Positions 16,760 to 25,504 of a stretch of DNA of 64,000 bases are shown here, piece by piece. The notes under the pieces are model-generated. The model searched no databases. It was given only the letters and a program-made list of their open reading frames with translations, and was not told where the DNA came from. The stretch is from Blastococcus sp. Marseille-P5729 (GTDB lineage: Bacteria > Actinomycetota > Actinomycetes > Mycobacteriales > Antricoccaceae): assembly GCF_900292035.1 (NCBI RefSeq), contig NZ_OMPO01000003.1, positions 310,001 through 374,000 of the forward strand, in the 5' to 3' direction. Each line of letters opens with the position of its first letter. The stretch's first letter is position 1. Made by a program: the position numbers and the translations under genes.

Positions 16760-17380
16760 GTGAGCGGCACGGTACGGCGTACCCGGCTGGCATCTCACGA
16801 ACGCCGCGCACAACTGCTGGCCATCGGTGTGGCAATGCTCGCGAACCGACGGCTGGAAGACCTCGCTATTGACGACATCGCCGACCAGGCGGGCATCTCC
16901 CGAGGACTGCTGTTCCACTACTTCGACTCGATGCACGAGTACCAGGTCGCGGTGACCGAGGCGGTCATGGACGACCTCGTCGAGCGACTAGCCCAGCCGA
17001 CTGCCGAGGACGGTTCGCCTGCCGAGCGCCTTCGAGGATCGCTGTCGGTCTACATCGACTACATCGCGGAGCGGCCGGAGATGTACCGGTCGGTGATCTG
17101 CGGCGCGGCGTCCGGCCATGAGCGGGTGCGGGTGCTTGCGGATCGCACCCGTGAGCAGATCGTCGATCTGCTGCTGTCCAGCCTGCGCTCGGACGACGAC
17201 ACGGGAGTCCTCGCCCAACCGGCCGCCCGCCTGGGCGCGCACGCGTGGATCGCGATGACCGAGGAGCTCGCGACGCGCTGGCTGGAGAATCCGGTGATCG
17301 ACCGCGACGCGCTGATCGGCCGAATCGTCGCCGCCTTGCCCGGCCTGCTCGGCGTGGAGACGATCGAAGGATTGGGCTAG
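16760..17380 (+). CDS. TetR-family transcriptional regulator
   Basis: 206-residue repressor. The N-terminal helix-turn-helix is ERRAQLLAIGVAMLANR followed by IDDIADQAGISRGLLFHYF. The C-terminal ligand domain has YRSVICGAASGHERVR. GTG 16760 has GAGAGG 7 nt upstream. It is divergent from the SDR-hydrolase operon, its most likely target. The ligand is unknown. Confidence 0.93.
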   Translation: MSGTVRRTRLASHERRAQLLAIGVAMLANRRLEDLAIDDIADQAGISRGLLFHYFDSMHEYQVAVTEAVMDDLVERLAQPTAEDGSPAERLRGSLSVYIDYIAERPEMYRSVICGAASGHERVRVLADRTREQIVDLLLSSLRSDDDTGVLAQPAARLGAHAWIAMTEELATRWLENPVIDRDALIGRIVAALPGLLGVETIEGLG

Positions 17381-17424
17381 TACTCCGGACGACGTCCGCG
17401 GCCGGAGCTCCGACGTGGCGGGAG

Positions 17425-18585
17425 TTAGGTGCGGCGTCGCAGGCCGATTGTGGCACCCGCGCGGCGTACCGGGCCGAGGGCAATGCTGGGCAGAATGTCC
17501 GCGAGAAAGCCGTACTCGCCGAGCTGCTCACCGCCGCTGCCGGCCTCGATGTTGTGCTGGTACCAGCTGGAGATCTCGCCCCAGCCGGGAGCGGCCAGCG
17601 AGCCGCCGAAGTGCTGGACTGACAGCGCCGCGCAGAGATTGGCGAACCGCAATCGGTCGCCGAGCTGCCAGCCGGCCAACGTCCCGACCATGAAGCCGGC
17701 GCCGAAGACGTCACCGGCACCGGTGGGGTCGATCGCGTCGACGTGGATGCCGGGGATGTCGGCGGTCTCGCCCGTGCGCTGGTCGATCGCGTAGGCGCCG
17801 TTGCGGCCGCGGGTGACGACGATGACCGGAACGTGCTCGGCCAGCGCGGCGGCCGCCCGCTCGGGCGAGTCCGTGCGGCTGAGCACCATCGCCTCGACCG
17901 CGTTGGGCAGGAACACGTGACAGTCCCGCAGGCGCTCAATCATCTGCTGGGACCACGCCTGGCTGGTGTCCCAGCTGAGGTCGGCGAACACCAGCGCGCC
18001 CGAGTCGTAGGCATGCCGCACCCACCGCTGCTCCTCGAGCTCGAGCGCGGCGAAACACGCTCGCGAAGCCGGCGGCGATCCGATCATCTGATCAAGGGCC
18101 TGCGGGGCTGGGTGCCCGTGGGTGATCATCGTGCGATCGCGCTCCAGCGCCATCGACACCGTGACCGGCGAGTGCCATCCATCGAAGCGCCGCGATGCCG
18201 ACAGGTCGATGTCCTCCTGTCCGCCCAGGGTGTCCCAGCAGTAGTCGCCGTACATGTCGTCCCCGAAGGCAGCAGCCAGCCAGGTGCGCAGCCCGAGCCG
18301 GCGCATCGCGACCGCCATGTTCGCCATCCCACCCGGGCTGGAACCCATCCCCGGCGCCCACTCCTCGGTGCCGAGACGCGGCATCTCCGCCAGCCCGGTG
18401 AAGACAATGTCGAAGAACACCTGACCCGCGCAGAAGACGTCCACGAACGGGTCACCAGGGCGGCGCACAGAGGACAGCGGGTCGATCATCACCCGCGGGC
18501 TTTGGACTACCGCCTGTTGACCATCCTTCGCCTGCAGCGCGCCGAAGTCGCGGATCGCGCGTTCGGACGGCTCGAAGTTGGGCAT
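17425..18585 (-). CDS. PfkB-family carbohydrate/nucleoside kinase
   Basis: Ribokinase-fold kinase of 386 residues. The N-terminal substrate site has GQVFFDIVFTGL and the GG-loop SSPGGMANMAVAMRRLG. The C-terminal PfkB signature DPTGAGDVFGAGF contains the catalytic Asp. An N-terminal extension of about 45 residues precedes the core and the tail after 350 is also longer than usual, so the real start could be internal (ATG 18489). Substrate unknown. It follows the ThiD-like kinase by 95 nt at the end of a long same-strand run. Confidence 0.88.
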   Translation of the reverse strand: MPNFEPSERAIRDFGALQAKDGQQAVVQSPRVMIDPLSSVRRPGDPFVDVFCAGQVFFDIVFTGLAEMPRLGTEEWAPGMGSSPGGMANMAVAMRRLGLRTWLAAAFGDDMYGDYCWDTLGGQEDIDLSASRRFDGWHSPVTVSMALERDRTMITHGHPAPQALDQMIGSPPASRACFAALELEEQRWVRHAYDSGALVFADLSWDTSQAWSQQMIERLRDCHVFLPNAVEAMVLSRTDSPERAAAALAEHVPVIVVTRGRNGAYAIDQRTGETADIPGIHVDAIDPTGAGDVFGAGFMVGTLAGWQLGDRLRFANLCAALSVQHFGGSLAAPGWGEISSWYQHNIEAGSGGEQLGEYGFLADILPSIALGPVRRAGATIGLRRRT

Positions 18586-18680
18586 GCTTCCAGGTTAGCC
18601 GCCCGACCCCGCCCCGCGCCCCGCTCGCGCGTGGCCGCCACCCGAGTAGTAGCCGGGGGCCGGGAAGCGATCCTGGTGTG

Positions 18681-19487
18681 TCAGGAGTTGATCTGGCGCA
18701 GTGCGTCGAAGGGCGCGTTCGAGCCGACCCGAGCCTCGATGCCCTGGGTCACGAAGTCCTTCGCGGACCGGCAGGCATCCAGCGGGCTGGCTCCCTTGGC
18801 GAGCTCGGCGGTGATCGCGGCGGCGAGCGAGCAGCCCGCGCCGGAGACGGCGTGCTCGCCGACCTTGGGCACACTGAGTACCTCGAGGGTCGCGCCGTCG
18901 TAGAAGACGTCGACGGCGTCCGGCCCCTCGAGCCGCACCCCGCCCTTGGCGAGGACGACGGCGCCGGACTTCTCGTGGATCGCCTTGGCGGCGGCGACGA
19001 GGTCGTCGACGGACTCGATCGAGTTCATGCCCGAGAGCGCCATCGACTCGAAGTGGTTGGGGGTGACTAGCTTCGCCAGCGGCAGGATCTGCGCCTTCAG
19101 CGCGTTGTCGGTGTCCAGTGCGGCGCCGGGCTCCTGCCCCTTGCAGATGAGGACAGGGTCGAGCACCAGGTTCTTCGGCTCGTACTGACGCAGCGCGTTC
19201 GCCACGGTCTCGATCGTGACGGGCGTACCGAGCATCCCGATCTTCACCGCATCCGGCGTGTAGCAGGAGAACTCGGCTTCGAGCTGGTCGGCGATGACCT
19301 CGGGGTCGACCGGCACGAACCGGTGGCCCCAGTCGTTCTTGGGATCGAAGCTGACGATGCAGGTGAGGGCGACCATGCCGAAGACGCCGCGGGCCTGGAA
19401 GGTCTTCAGGTCGGCCTGGCAGCCGGCGCCGCCGGTGGCCTCGGAGCCGGCGATGGTCAGCGCGATAGCGGGTGCAGAGTTGCTCAT
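18681..19487 (-). CDS. Hydroxymethylpyrimidine/pyridoxine kinase (ThiD/PdxK type)
   Basis: Ribokinase-fold kinase, 268 residues. The start LTIAGSEATGGAGCQADLKT matches the ThiD/PdxK substrate loop, VKIGMLG and VLDPVLICKGQ follow, and the anion-hole is HAVSGAGCSLAAAI. In this last motif GAGC replaces the usual GTGC, and the catalytic-region cysteine is kept. This resembles the Firmicute PdxK/ThiD2 branch, which phosphorylates pyridoxal and HMP (family knowledge). No thiamine genes are adjacent, so vitamin B6 salvage is as likely as thiamine synthesis. Confidence 0.88.
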   Translation of the reverse strand: MSNSAPAIALTIAGSEATGGAGCQADLKTFQARGVFGMVALTCIVSFDPKNDWGHRFVPVDPEVIADQLEAEFSCYTPDAVKIGMLGTPVTIETVANALRQYEPKNLVLDPVLICKGQEPGAALDTDNALKAQILPLAKLVTPNHFESMALSGMNSIESVDDLVAAAKAIHEKSGAVVLAKGGVRLEGPDAVDVFYDGATLEVLSVPKVGEHAVSGAGCSLAAAITAELAKGASPLDACRSAKDFVTQGIEARVGSNAPFDALRQINS

Positions 19488-19542
19488 CGGGCCAGTATGC
19501 GCTCAGTCCAATCCGCCGATGTGGCCTGCATCCGGTCCGGGT

Positions 19543-20373
19543 CTACAGGTCCAGCTCGCCGCGGACGCCGATCACACAGTCGCCGCCGACCCAGATGTCA
19601 TCGCCGTCTCGGGAGACGTGGATCCTGCCGCGCCGCTTCATCGCGGTGCCCTGCTGCGCAACGTATCGCTCGGGTGCCCGCCCCTCGCCGATCAGCCATT
19701 GCGCGAGGCTGGCGTTCAGGCTGCCGGTGACCGGGTCCTCGAGGATGCCGAACTGGGGACAGAAGGCGCGCACCTCGTAGTCGGCGGTGCCGCCGGTGCG
19801 GCACGGGCCGATCACCCCGATCTTGTAGTCGGCGAACGCCGACCAGTCCGGACGCAGATCGAGGACGGCGTCGGCGTCCCCCAACAGCAGCCCGACCCAT
19901 CCTGGGCCGTTGTCGCACCAGGACGCGGCGAGGACGTCATCGACGGGGATCCGTAGCGCAGCGGTGATCTGCTGGAGATCATCGGGGTCGACCGGTCCGC
20001 TGCGCAGCAGCTGCGGGGCGGCGAACGCGAGACGATCGTCGTCCTGGCGCAGCGTGATCAGCCCGAGGCCACACTCCTGAACGACGCGGCCGTCGGTGGC
20101 GGGGCGGCCGCCGGCGGCGAGCCAGGCCCGAGCGCTGCCCAGCGTGGGATGTCCCGCGAACGGTAGCTCTTCGCCGGGGGTGAAGATCCGAACCCGGTAG
20201 TCGGCCTCATCAGTGGTGGGCGGCAGCAGGAAGGCGGTCTCGGAGAGGTTGGTCCAGCGGGCGAAGGCGGCCATCTGCTCGTCGGTGAGGTCCTCTGCGT
20301 CGTGGACGACGGCGACCGGGTTGCCAAGCAGGAGCTCGTCGGTGAAGACGTCGACCTCGGTGTAGTCGTGCAC
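19543..20373 (-). CDS. PhzF-family isomerase/epimerase
   Basis: 276-residue protein of the PhzF/DapF fold. The opening VHDYTEVDVFTDELLLGNPV and SETAFLLP contain the conserved general-acid Glu. PFAGHPTLGSA is the second family motif, and FCPQFGILEDPVTGSLNASLA matches the C-terminal lobe. GTG 20373 lies 10 nt after the XdhC stop, so it is in the same transcript. PhzF proteins outside phenazine clusters have no assigned substrate and no other phenazine gene is present. Confidence 0.9.
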   Translation of the reverse strand: MHDYTEVDVFTDELLLGNPVAVVHDAEDLTDEQMAAFARWTNLSETAFLLPPTTDEADYRVRIFTPGEELPFAGHPTLGSARAWLAAGGRPATDGRVVQECGLGLITLRQDDDRLAFAAPQLLRSGPVDPDDLQQITAALRIPVDDVLAASWCDNGPGWVGLLLGDADAVLDLRPDWSAFADYKIGVIGPCRTGGTADYEVRAFCPQFGILEDPVTGSLNASLAQWLIGEGRAPERYVAQQGTAMKRRGRIHVSRDGDDIWVGGDCVIGVRGELDL

Positions 20374-20383
20374 GCCGACCAGG

Positions 20384-21508
20384 CTAGCGTTCGGCGTCCT
20401 TGTGGATGCGGCCGTCGAGCTCGCTGAGCCGCCTGCCGTCGCCGCCCCACTGCAGTGCGATGATCTCGGCCGCGATCGAGACGGCGGTCTCCTCGGGTGT
20501 GCGGGCGCCGAGGTCCAGGCCGACGGGAGAGCTGAGCTTGTCGATCTGGTCCTGCGGAACGCCGGCCGCGCGGAGTCGTTCGAGTCGGTCCTCATGGGTG
20601 CGACGCGACCCCATCGCGCCGATATAGGCGACATCGAGTGGCAGCGCCGCCTGCAGCAGCGGGACGTCGAACTTCGGGTCATGGGTCAGCACGCAGATGA
20701 TGGTGCGCTCGTCCAGCCGTCCCGCCTCGACCTCGGACTGCAGATACCGGTGCGGCCACTCGACCACGACCTCGTGTGCATCCGGGAACCGCTTGGGCGT
20801 GGCGAAGACCGGACGGGCGTCGCAGACGGTGACCTTGTGGCCTAGGAACGTGCCGATCTTGGCGACGGCGGCGGCGAAGTCGATCGCGCCGAAGACCAGC
20901 ATCCGACGCGGCGGCGCGTACGACGACACGAAGAGCGTCAGGTCGTCGCCGCGACGTTCGCCGTCGTGCCCGTAGTGCACCGTGGCGGTGCGCCCTGCAG
21001 CGAGCATGCCCCGTGCGTCGTCCGTGACCGCCTCGTCGAGCCGTGTGAGCCCCAGGCTCCCTGCGGTGCGGTCGTTCCAGATGATCAGCCGGTTGCCGAG
21101 CCGATCCTCTGGGCCGGCGACGCAGGTGACGACTGCGACCGGCTCGTGCTCCTCGATCGAGGTCGCGACCTGTTCCAGTTCGGGGAAGGTTCGCTTGCTG
21201 ATCTCCTCGACGAAGACGTCGAGGATCCCACCGCAGGTGAGCCCCACCGAGAAGGCGTCGTCGTCGCTGATGCCATACCGGTGCAAGGCGGGATCGCTCT
21301 CACCGCTGACGACCAGCTTGGCTTCTTCGAAGACCGCGCCCTCGACGCAACCGCCGCTGACGCTGCCGAAGGCCTCGTCGTCCGGCCCCACGATCATCGA
21401 CGCGCCCGCGGGTCTGGGCGCCGACCGGAAAGTCGCGACGACCGTCCCCATCCCGACGGCCTTGCCGTCGCGCCACCAAGGGAGCAGCTCGCTCAAGATC
21501 TCACGCAT
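20384..21508 (-). CDS. coxI: XdhC/CoxI maturation protein
   Basis: Chaperone that inserts sulfurated Mo-cofactor into xanthine-dehydrogenase-family enzymes. It has 374 residues from ATG 21508 (GAGG 10 nt upstream; a TTG two codons earlier is possible). The N-terminal XdhC_CoxI domain has GSVSGGCVEGAV and LTCGGILDVFVE with the conserved Cys. The C-terminal Rossmann domain has LVFGAIDFAAAVAKIG and VAYIGAMGSRRTHEDRL. The start overlaps the CoxE stop by 8 nt. With CoxD and CoxE it probably serves the CoxSLM enzyme encoded 8 kb away. Confidence 0.93.
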   Translation of the reverse strand: MREILSELLPWWRDGKAVGMGTVVATFRSAPRPAGASMIVGPDDEAFGSVSGGCVEGAVFEEAKLVVSGESDPALHRYGISDDDAFSVGLTCGGILDVFVEEISKRTFPELEQVATSIEEHEPVAVVTCVAGPEDRLGNRLIIWNDRTAGSLGLTRLDEAVTDDARGMLAAGRTATVHYGHDGERRGDDLTLFVSSYAPPRRMLVFGAIDFAAAVAKIGTFLGHKVTVCDARPVFATPKRFPDAHEVVVEWPHRYLQSEVEAGRLDERTIICVLTHDPKFDVPLLQAALPLDVAYIGAMGSRRTHEDRLERLRAAGVPQDQIDKLSSPVGLDLGARTPEETAVSIAAEIIALQWGGDGRRLSELDGRIHKDAER

Positions 21509-22658
21509 CGGCAATCAACCTCGCTAGTCGTTCGTAGGAGTCGAAGGAATGGCCGGCCACGAACTCGTCGATGCTCGGCAGAGCGGCCAGGATGCCGCCG
21601 GTCAACGGCTGGTAGCCCTCGTGGCCCTTGTGCGGATTCGCCCAGATCACCTTGTGGGCCAGACGATGCAGGCGACGCATCTGCTCACCGAGCAGCTCGG
21701 GGTCTCCGCGTTCCCAGCCATCACTGAAGATCACGACAATAGCGCGACGGGCCGTGCCCCGCTGGCCCCAGCGATCCAGGAACGCGCGCAGCATCTCGCC
21801 GAGCTGGGTGCCGCCGCTCCAGTCGGGGATCGCCGCCCCTGCTGCCTTCAGCGCCTTGTCGGGATCACGCTGACGCAGCTCGCGGGTCACCCGGGTCAGC
21901 CGCGTGCCGAGCGTAAAGACCTCCGTGGCGACCGGGTTGCGTCGTACGGCGGCGTGGCAGAAGCGGAGGATGGCGTCGGAGTACGGTGCCATGGACCCGC
22001 TGATGTCGCCGATGATCACGAGCTTGCGGGGCCGCACTCGCCGATCGCGCCACTCGAGGTGCGCCAGCTCTCCGCCGGTGCGCATGGCAGCGCGAATCGA
22101 CCGGTGTGCGTCGCTCACGCCGCTGTGTGAGTGCCGGAACCGGCGCGAGCGACGGGACGACGTCATCGGGGCGAGCAGCTCGAACATCTGCTTGAGCGCC
22201 TGACGATCTGACTCGCTCAGGTCGGCGAAGTCCTTGTGTCGCAACACTTCCTGGTCGGTGGCCTGGCCCGGGATCGGGTCGTCGTCCGCGTCCTCACGCT
22301 CGCTGCTTTCCGACGCATCGATGCCGATCGGCATATGGACCGGGCGAGGCTGCTCGACCGGTAGGCCGCGGTTCTTGATCGCTTCCTTGCCTTCGAAGTA
22401 GGCGGCGAAACCGGCGTCGTACTTCTTCAGGTCGTCGGGGCTGACGCAGAGGGTGAGCCGTCCGGCCCAGTACACGTCGTCCTGCCGCAGTACGTCGAGC
22501 TGGTGCACCGCCTGCAGCATCGAATGGGTGCGGTCGGGGGTGACGTCGACTCCTGCCACCCTCAGCATCCGAGCGAACCCGAGCAGGATCTCATCCACGC
22601 CGCGTGGGTCGACCGCCGTCTCCTTGTCGGCGTAGTGGAGCATCCAGCCCGCGGTCAT
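21501..22658 (-). CDS. coxE: VWA-domain CoxE-like maturation protein
   Basis: 385 residues. The C-terminal half is a von Willebrand A domain with the metal-ion-dependent site DISGSMAPYSDA and VIFSDGWERGDPE. The N-terminal half is the CoxE-specific region (VYWAGRLTLCVSPDDLKKYD). In Oligotropha the CoxD/CoxE pair builds the active site of the Mo enzyme (established knowledge). ATG 22658 starts 5 nt after the CoxD stop. Confidence 0.92.
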   Translation of the reverse strand: MTAGWMLHYADKETAVDPRGVDEILLGFARMLRVAGVDVTPDRTHSMLQAVHQLDVLRQDDVYWAGRLTLCVSPDDLKKYDAGFAAYFEGKEAIKNRGLPVEQPRPVHMPIGIDASESSEREDADDDPIPGQATDQEVLRHKDFADLSESDRQALKQMFELLAPMTSSRRSRRFRHSHSGVSDAHRSIRAAMRTGGELAHLEWRDRRVRPRKLVIIGDISGSMAPYSDAILRFCHAAVRRNPVATEVFTLGTRLTRVTRELRQRDPDKALKAAGAAIPDWSGGTQLGEMLRAFLDRWGQRGTARRAIVVIFSDGWERGDPELLGEQMRRLHRLAHKVIWANPHKGHEGYQPLTGGILAALPSIDEFVAGHSFDSYERLARLIADA

Positions 22659-22663
22659 GACTA

Positions 22664-23545
22664 CTACCCGCCGAGCAGCTTGTCGAGGTCGCCTGCGATC
22701 ACGCGCTCGGAGTCCTCGCGGTACTTCAGCACGGCCCCGAGGGACGTCGCAGCGTTCTCTGGGGTGAGCTCGCGGACGCCGAGCAGGTGCAACGCCTGCA
22801 CCCAGTCGATCGCCTCCGCCACGCCGGGAGGCTTGAGCAGCTCGGCCTGGCGCAGCTTGCCGACCGCGCCGGCGACCTGCCGGCTGAGCGACTCGCTGAC
22901 CTCCGGGAGTCGGCGACGGATGATCTCGACCTCGCGGTCGAAGGCCGGGTGCGCGACCCAGTGATAAAGGCAGCGGCGCTTGAGCGCATCGTGCACCTCA
23001 CGGGTGCGGTTGGAGGTGATGACCGTCAGCGGCGGCGTCTCGGCCTTGATGGTGCCGAGCTCGGGGATGGTAACCGAGGACTCGGCCAGGATCTCCAGCA
23101 GGAAGGCCTCGAACTCGTCGTCCGCGCGATCGAGCTCGTCGATCAGCAGCACGGCCGGGCTGGTCTCGAGCGCCTGCAGCAGAGGCCGGGCGATGAGGAA
23201 GCGGCGGTCGTAGAGCTCGTGCTCGATCTGCTCGCGGCCGGCCGACTGGTCGCTCTCGGCGGCCCGCAGGTGCAGCATCTGGCGGGCGAAGTCCCAGTCG
23301 TAAAGCGCCTGCGAGGCATCGATCCCCTCGTAGCACTGCAGCCGGATGAGCGTGGCGTCGAGCACTTCGGCGAGCGCCTGCGCGAGGGCCGTCTTGCCCA
23401 CGCCGGCGTCGCCCTCGAGGAACAGCGGCCGCCCCATGCGCAGCGCGAGGAAGGCGGCCGTCGCCAGACCCTCATCGGCGATGTAGTCGGTCTGATCCAG
23501 CGCAGCCGCCAGCGCCTGGGGATCGTCGTACTGCTTCATCGCCAT
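22664..23545 (-). CDS. coxD: MoxR/CoxD-type AAA+ ATPase
   Basis: 293-residue AAA+ chaperone. Walker A is GDAGVGKT (45-52), Walker B LLIDELDRAD and sensor 1 VITSNRTREV. ATG 23545 is chosen because GGAAGG lies 10 nt upstream. In-frame sequence continuing to 24592 overlaps the MFS gene and is spurious. It works with the VWA partner encoded immediately downstream. Confidence 0.94.
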   Translation of the reverse strand: MAMKQYDDPQALAAALDQTDYIADEGLATAAFLALRMGRPLFLEGDAGVGKTALAQALAEVLDATLIRLQCYEGIDASQALYDWDFARQMLHLRAAESDQSAGREQIEHELYDRRFLIARPLLQALETSPAVLLIDELDRADDEFEAFLLEILAESSVTIPELGTIKAETPPLTVITSNRTREVHDALKRRCLYHWVAHPAFDREVEIIRRRLPEVSESLSRQVAGAVGKLRQAELLKPPGVAEAIDWVQALHLLGVRELTPENAATSLGAVLKYREDSERVIAGDLDKLLGG

Positions 23546-23592
23546 GCGCTGACTGCCTTCCGTGTGGGAACGCGCCCAGTCTATGCACCGGG

Positions 23593-24987
23593 TCAGGACG
23601 GGAGTTCGGCTTGGGGGACGCCGGGGGCGGGGGCGTCGACCAGGCTGGCCGCCAGGCGGCTGGCCGTGCGCTGGACGGACCGGAAGCGAAGTCGCGGGAT
23701 CGACACGATCGCGATCGCCGCCGCGAGTATCGCGACACCGGCGGGCAGCCAGAAGCTGAGCTGTGCCCCGTACCGGTCGACCAGCGAGCCGCCGCCGGCG
23801 CCCCCGATCGTGACGCCGCCGATCAGCGAGGTCGTGGACCAGGTGAGTGCCTCGGTGAGTGCGGCGGGCGGCACGATCCGCTCGATCAGGACCGTGGCCG
23901 AGATCAGCAACGGCGCGATCGCGAATCCGGCGATGAAGATCAGGATCGTGCAGAGCCATAGATTGCTGGCCAGCAGCAGCAGCGGGGCGAGCAGGCCGAA
24001 CATTGATGCGGCGACGACGAACTGGGCTCCGACCGACCGCTTGAAGCTGATGATCCCGAAGCCCAGCCCCGCGATCAGGCTGCCGGCGGCGTACGCCGCG
24101 AGGATCAGGCCTGCCACCCCCTTGCTGCCGGCTTCTTCCGCGAACGCGACCACGATGACGTCGATTGCGCCGAAGGCCACGCCACAACAGGTGAACACCA
24201 GTGCGACGGCGACGAACGTCGGTGTCAGCAGCAGCCGGGACGGAAACCGCGGAGCGTCCTTGCCACCTGGGGGCGGCTCGGTGCCCGTCTGCCCGGTGAA
24301 CAACCAGCCGCCGATGATCAGCAGAGCGGTGGCGACGACGACTCCCGCCCACGGCGCCAGGCCGGTGGCCAGGAAGGTCGCCAGCGGGGGCCCGACGATG
24401 AACACGATCTCGTCGACGGCCGACTCCCAGCTGAAGGCGCGCCGCTGCAGGTGCCCGCTGCCCAGCACGTGCACCCAGCGGGCGCGCACCATCGCTCCGA
24501 TCGACGGCCCGAGCCCGCCGCCGATCGCCGCCAGCACGAACCACGTCCAGGTGGGCCAGGCCTCGGTGACCGCCAGCGCGAGCAGCAGCCATCCGACGGC
24601 CCCGGCGAGGATGATGGGCCGCGCCACGCGCGCCTGCCCGTACCGGTCCACCAGGCGAGCGGTCTGCGGCATGACAATCGCTCCGGCCAGCGCGGCCGTG
24701 GCCGACACTTTCCCCGCGAGCCCATAGCTGCCGGTCTGGGCCGACACCAGTAGCAGCGAGGCCAGCCCGAGTTGGCTGATCGGCATCCGGGCGATGAAGC
24801 CGGTTGCGCTGAACGCGCGTGTCCCAGGCGTGCGAAATAGCTCGGCGTACGACGTGAGCACCTGCGCCTCACTTGCGATCTCAGTGGTTGGCGTCGACCG
24901 CGGAGGCGACGGGCCGGTCGTCGTCCGGCCGGCCTGTTCAGGGTACGACTCGCGGATCGACCGTCGAGAGCGGGAGAGGTGCATCAT
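23593..24987 (-). CDS. Major facilitator superfamily transporter
   Basis: 12-helix MFS protein, 464 residues, with a 45-residue polar N-terminal extension. The loop 2-3 motif is LVDRYGQARVARP, and a central cytoplasmic loop (TGQTGTEPPPGGKDAPRF) divides the halves. Substrate unknown; the closest flavour is drug- or sugar-efflux. GAGGG lies 6 nt before ATG 24987. It is first in the run that continues with coxD-coxE-coxI, 47 bp downstream, so it may move a substrate or product related to the Cox enzyme (inference). Confidence 0.9.
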   Translation of the reverse strand: MMHLSRSRRSIRESYPEQAGRTTTGPSPPRSTPTTEIASEAQVLTSYAELFRTPGTRAFSATGFIARMPISQLGLASLLLVSAQTGSYGLAGKVSATAALAGAIVMPQTARLVDRYGQARVARPIILAGAVGWLLLALAVTEAWPTWTWFVLAAIGGGLGPSIGAMVRARWVHVLGSGHLQRRAFSWESAVDEIVFIVGPPLATFLATGLAPWAGVVVATALLIIGGWLFTGQTGTEPPPGGKDAPRFPSRLLLTPTFVAVALVFTCCGVAFGAIDVIVVAFAEEAGSKGVAGLILAAYAAGSLIAGLGFGIISFKRSVGAQFVVAASMFGLLAPLLLLASNLWLCTILIFIAGFAIAPLLISATVLIERIVPPAALTEALTWSTTSLIGGVTIGGAGGGSLVDRYGAQLSFWLPAGVAILAAAIAIVSIPRLRFRSVQRTASRLAASLVDAPAPGVPQAELPS

Positions 24988-25101
24988 TGACGTCCCTCGA
25001 TGCGAATACTGGCCTCCCGCGGCTTAGCTGAGCGCACTACGTGCGCGCATCGATGAGCCTGGAGCCCAGGCAGCGAACGTCAGACACACCTCGTCACCGG
25101 A

Positions 25102-25170
25102 CCGAAGAATATTCGGAGTATTAGGCCTCACACCGTTATTTACTAGCCGCAAACCGGCACAGGGTATAAA
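25102..25170 (+). promoter_or_regulatory. Upstream region of the 50-residue gene: palindrome and -10 box
   Basis: CCGAAGAATATTCGG (25102-25116) has 5-bp arms. It is followed by an AT-rich stretch and TATAAA (25165-25170), a good -10 element about 36 bp before the start codon. The local base composition is clearly more AT-rich than its surroundings. The palindrome may be an operator. Confidence 0.5.
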
Positions 25171-25205
25171 ATCGAAGAGTCAATCGTGAGTAAGGAGCAG
25201 TACAG

Positions 25206-25358
25206 ATGAGCACCATCGCCCGCCGTTGGAACGAGCACCGGGCCGCCGCTCGCGGCCGCCGCGAGATCGCCCGCGCGATCCAGGGCTCGAGTGCGGAGAC
25301 GGTCCGCCTGGAGCTTCTCGCGATCGCCAGCCGTCGCGGCGATCAGCTGATCCGCTAG
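25206..25358 (+). CDS. Small basic protein, 50 residues
   Basis: MSTIARRWNEHRAAARGRRE... and ending RRGDQLIR, with 11 Arg in 50 residues; predicted to be two short helices, soluble. It is well supported as a gene: TATAAA upstream, AAGGAG 8 nt before the ATG, and an intrinsic terminator 80 bp after the stop. Function unknown. It resembles in length and style the short Arg-rich proteins of unknown function seen across actinomycetes, but I cannot name a family. Confidence 0.75.
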   Translation: MSTIARRWNEHRAAARGRREIARAIQGSSAETVRLELLAIASRRGDQLIR

Positions 25359-25437
25359 TACGCGGTCCTCAGTCGGCTCGCTAGGCCGCGATTCCTGCCG
25401 GTCACGACGCACCAGTCAAACCGGCGTCATGAGCAAG

Positions 25438-25468
25438 AAGGCTCGATCCCGCGAGGGTCGAGCCTTTT
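25438..25468 (+). terminator. Rho-independent terminator after the 50-residue gene
   Basis: AAGGCTCGA (25438-25446) and TCGAGCCTT (25458-25466) form a 9-bp stem extended by CCC/GGG across one bulged T, followed by TTTT. It is the clearest intrinsic terminator in the window. Confidence 0.85.
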
Positions 25469-25497
25469 GCCGTACCAGTGGGCGGGTGCGGTAGTGT
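25467..25497 (+). promoter_or_regulatory. Leaderless promoter of the GNAT gene at 25505
   Basis: TAGTGT (25492-25497) is followed by 7 nt and the GTG start. TTGCCG (25467-25472) is a possible -35 at a long 19-bp spacing, overlapping the end of the preceding terminator. No ribosome-binding site. Confidence 0.45.
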
Positions 25498-25504
25498 CCG
25501 CCGG

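Noticed and set aside
19543-20373. Phenazine biosynthesis locus
   Set aside because: A lone PhzF-family gene with no phzA/B/D/E/G; the family is broad and mostly unrelated to phenazines.
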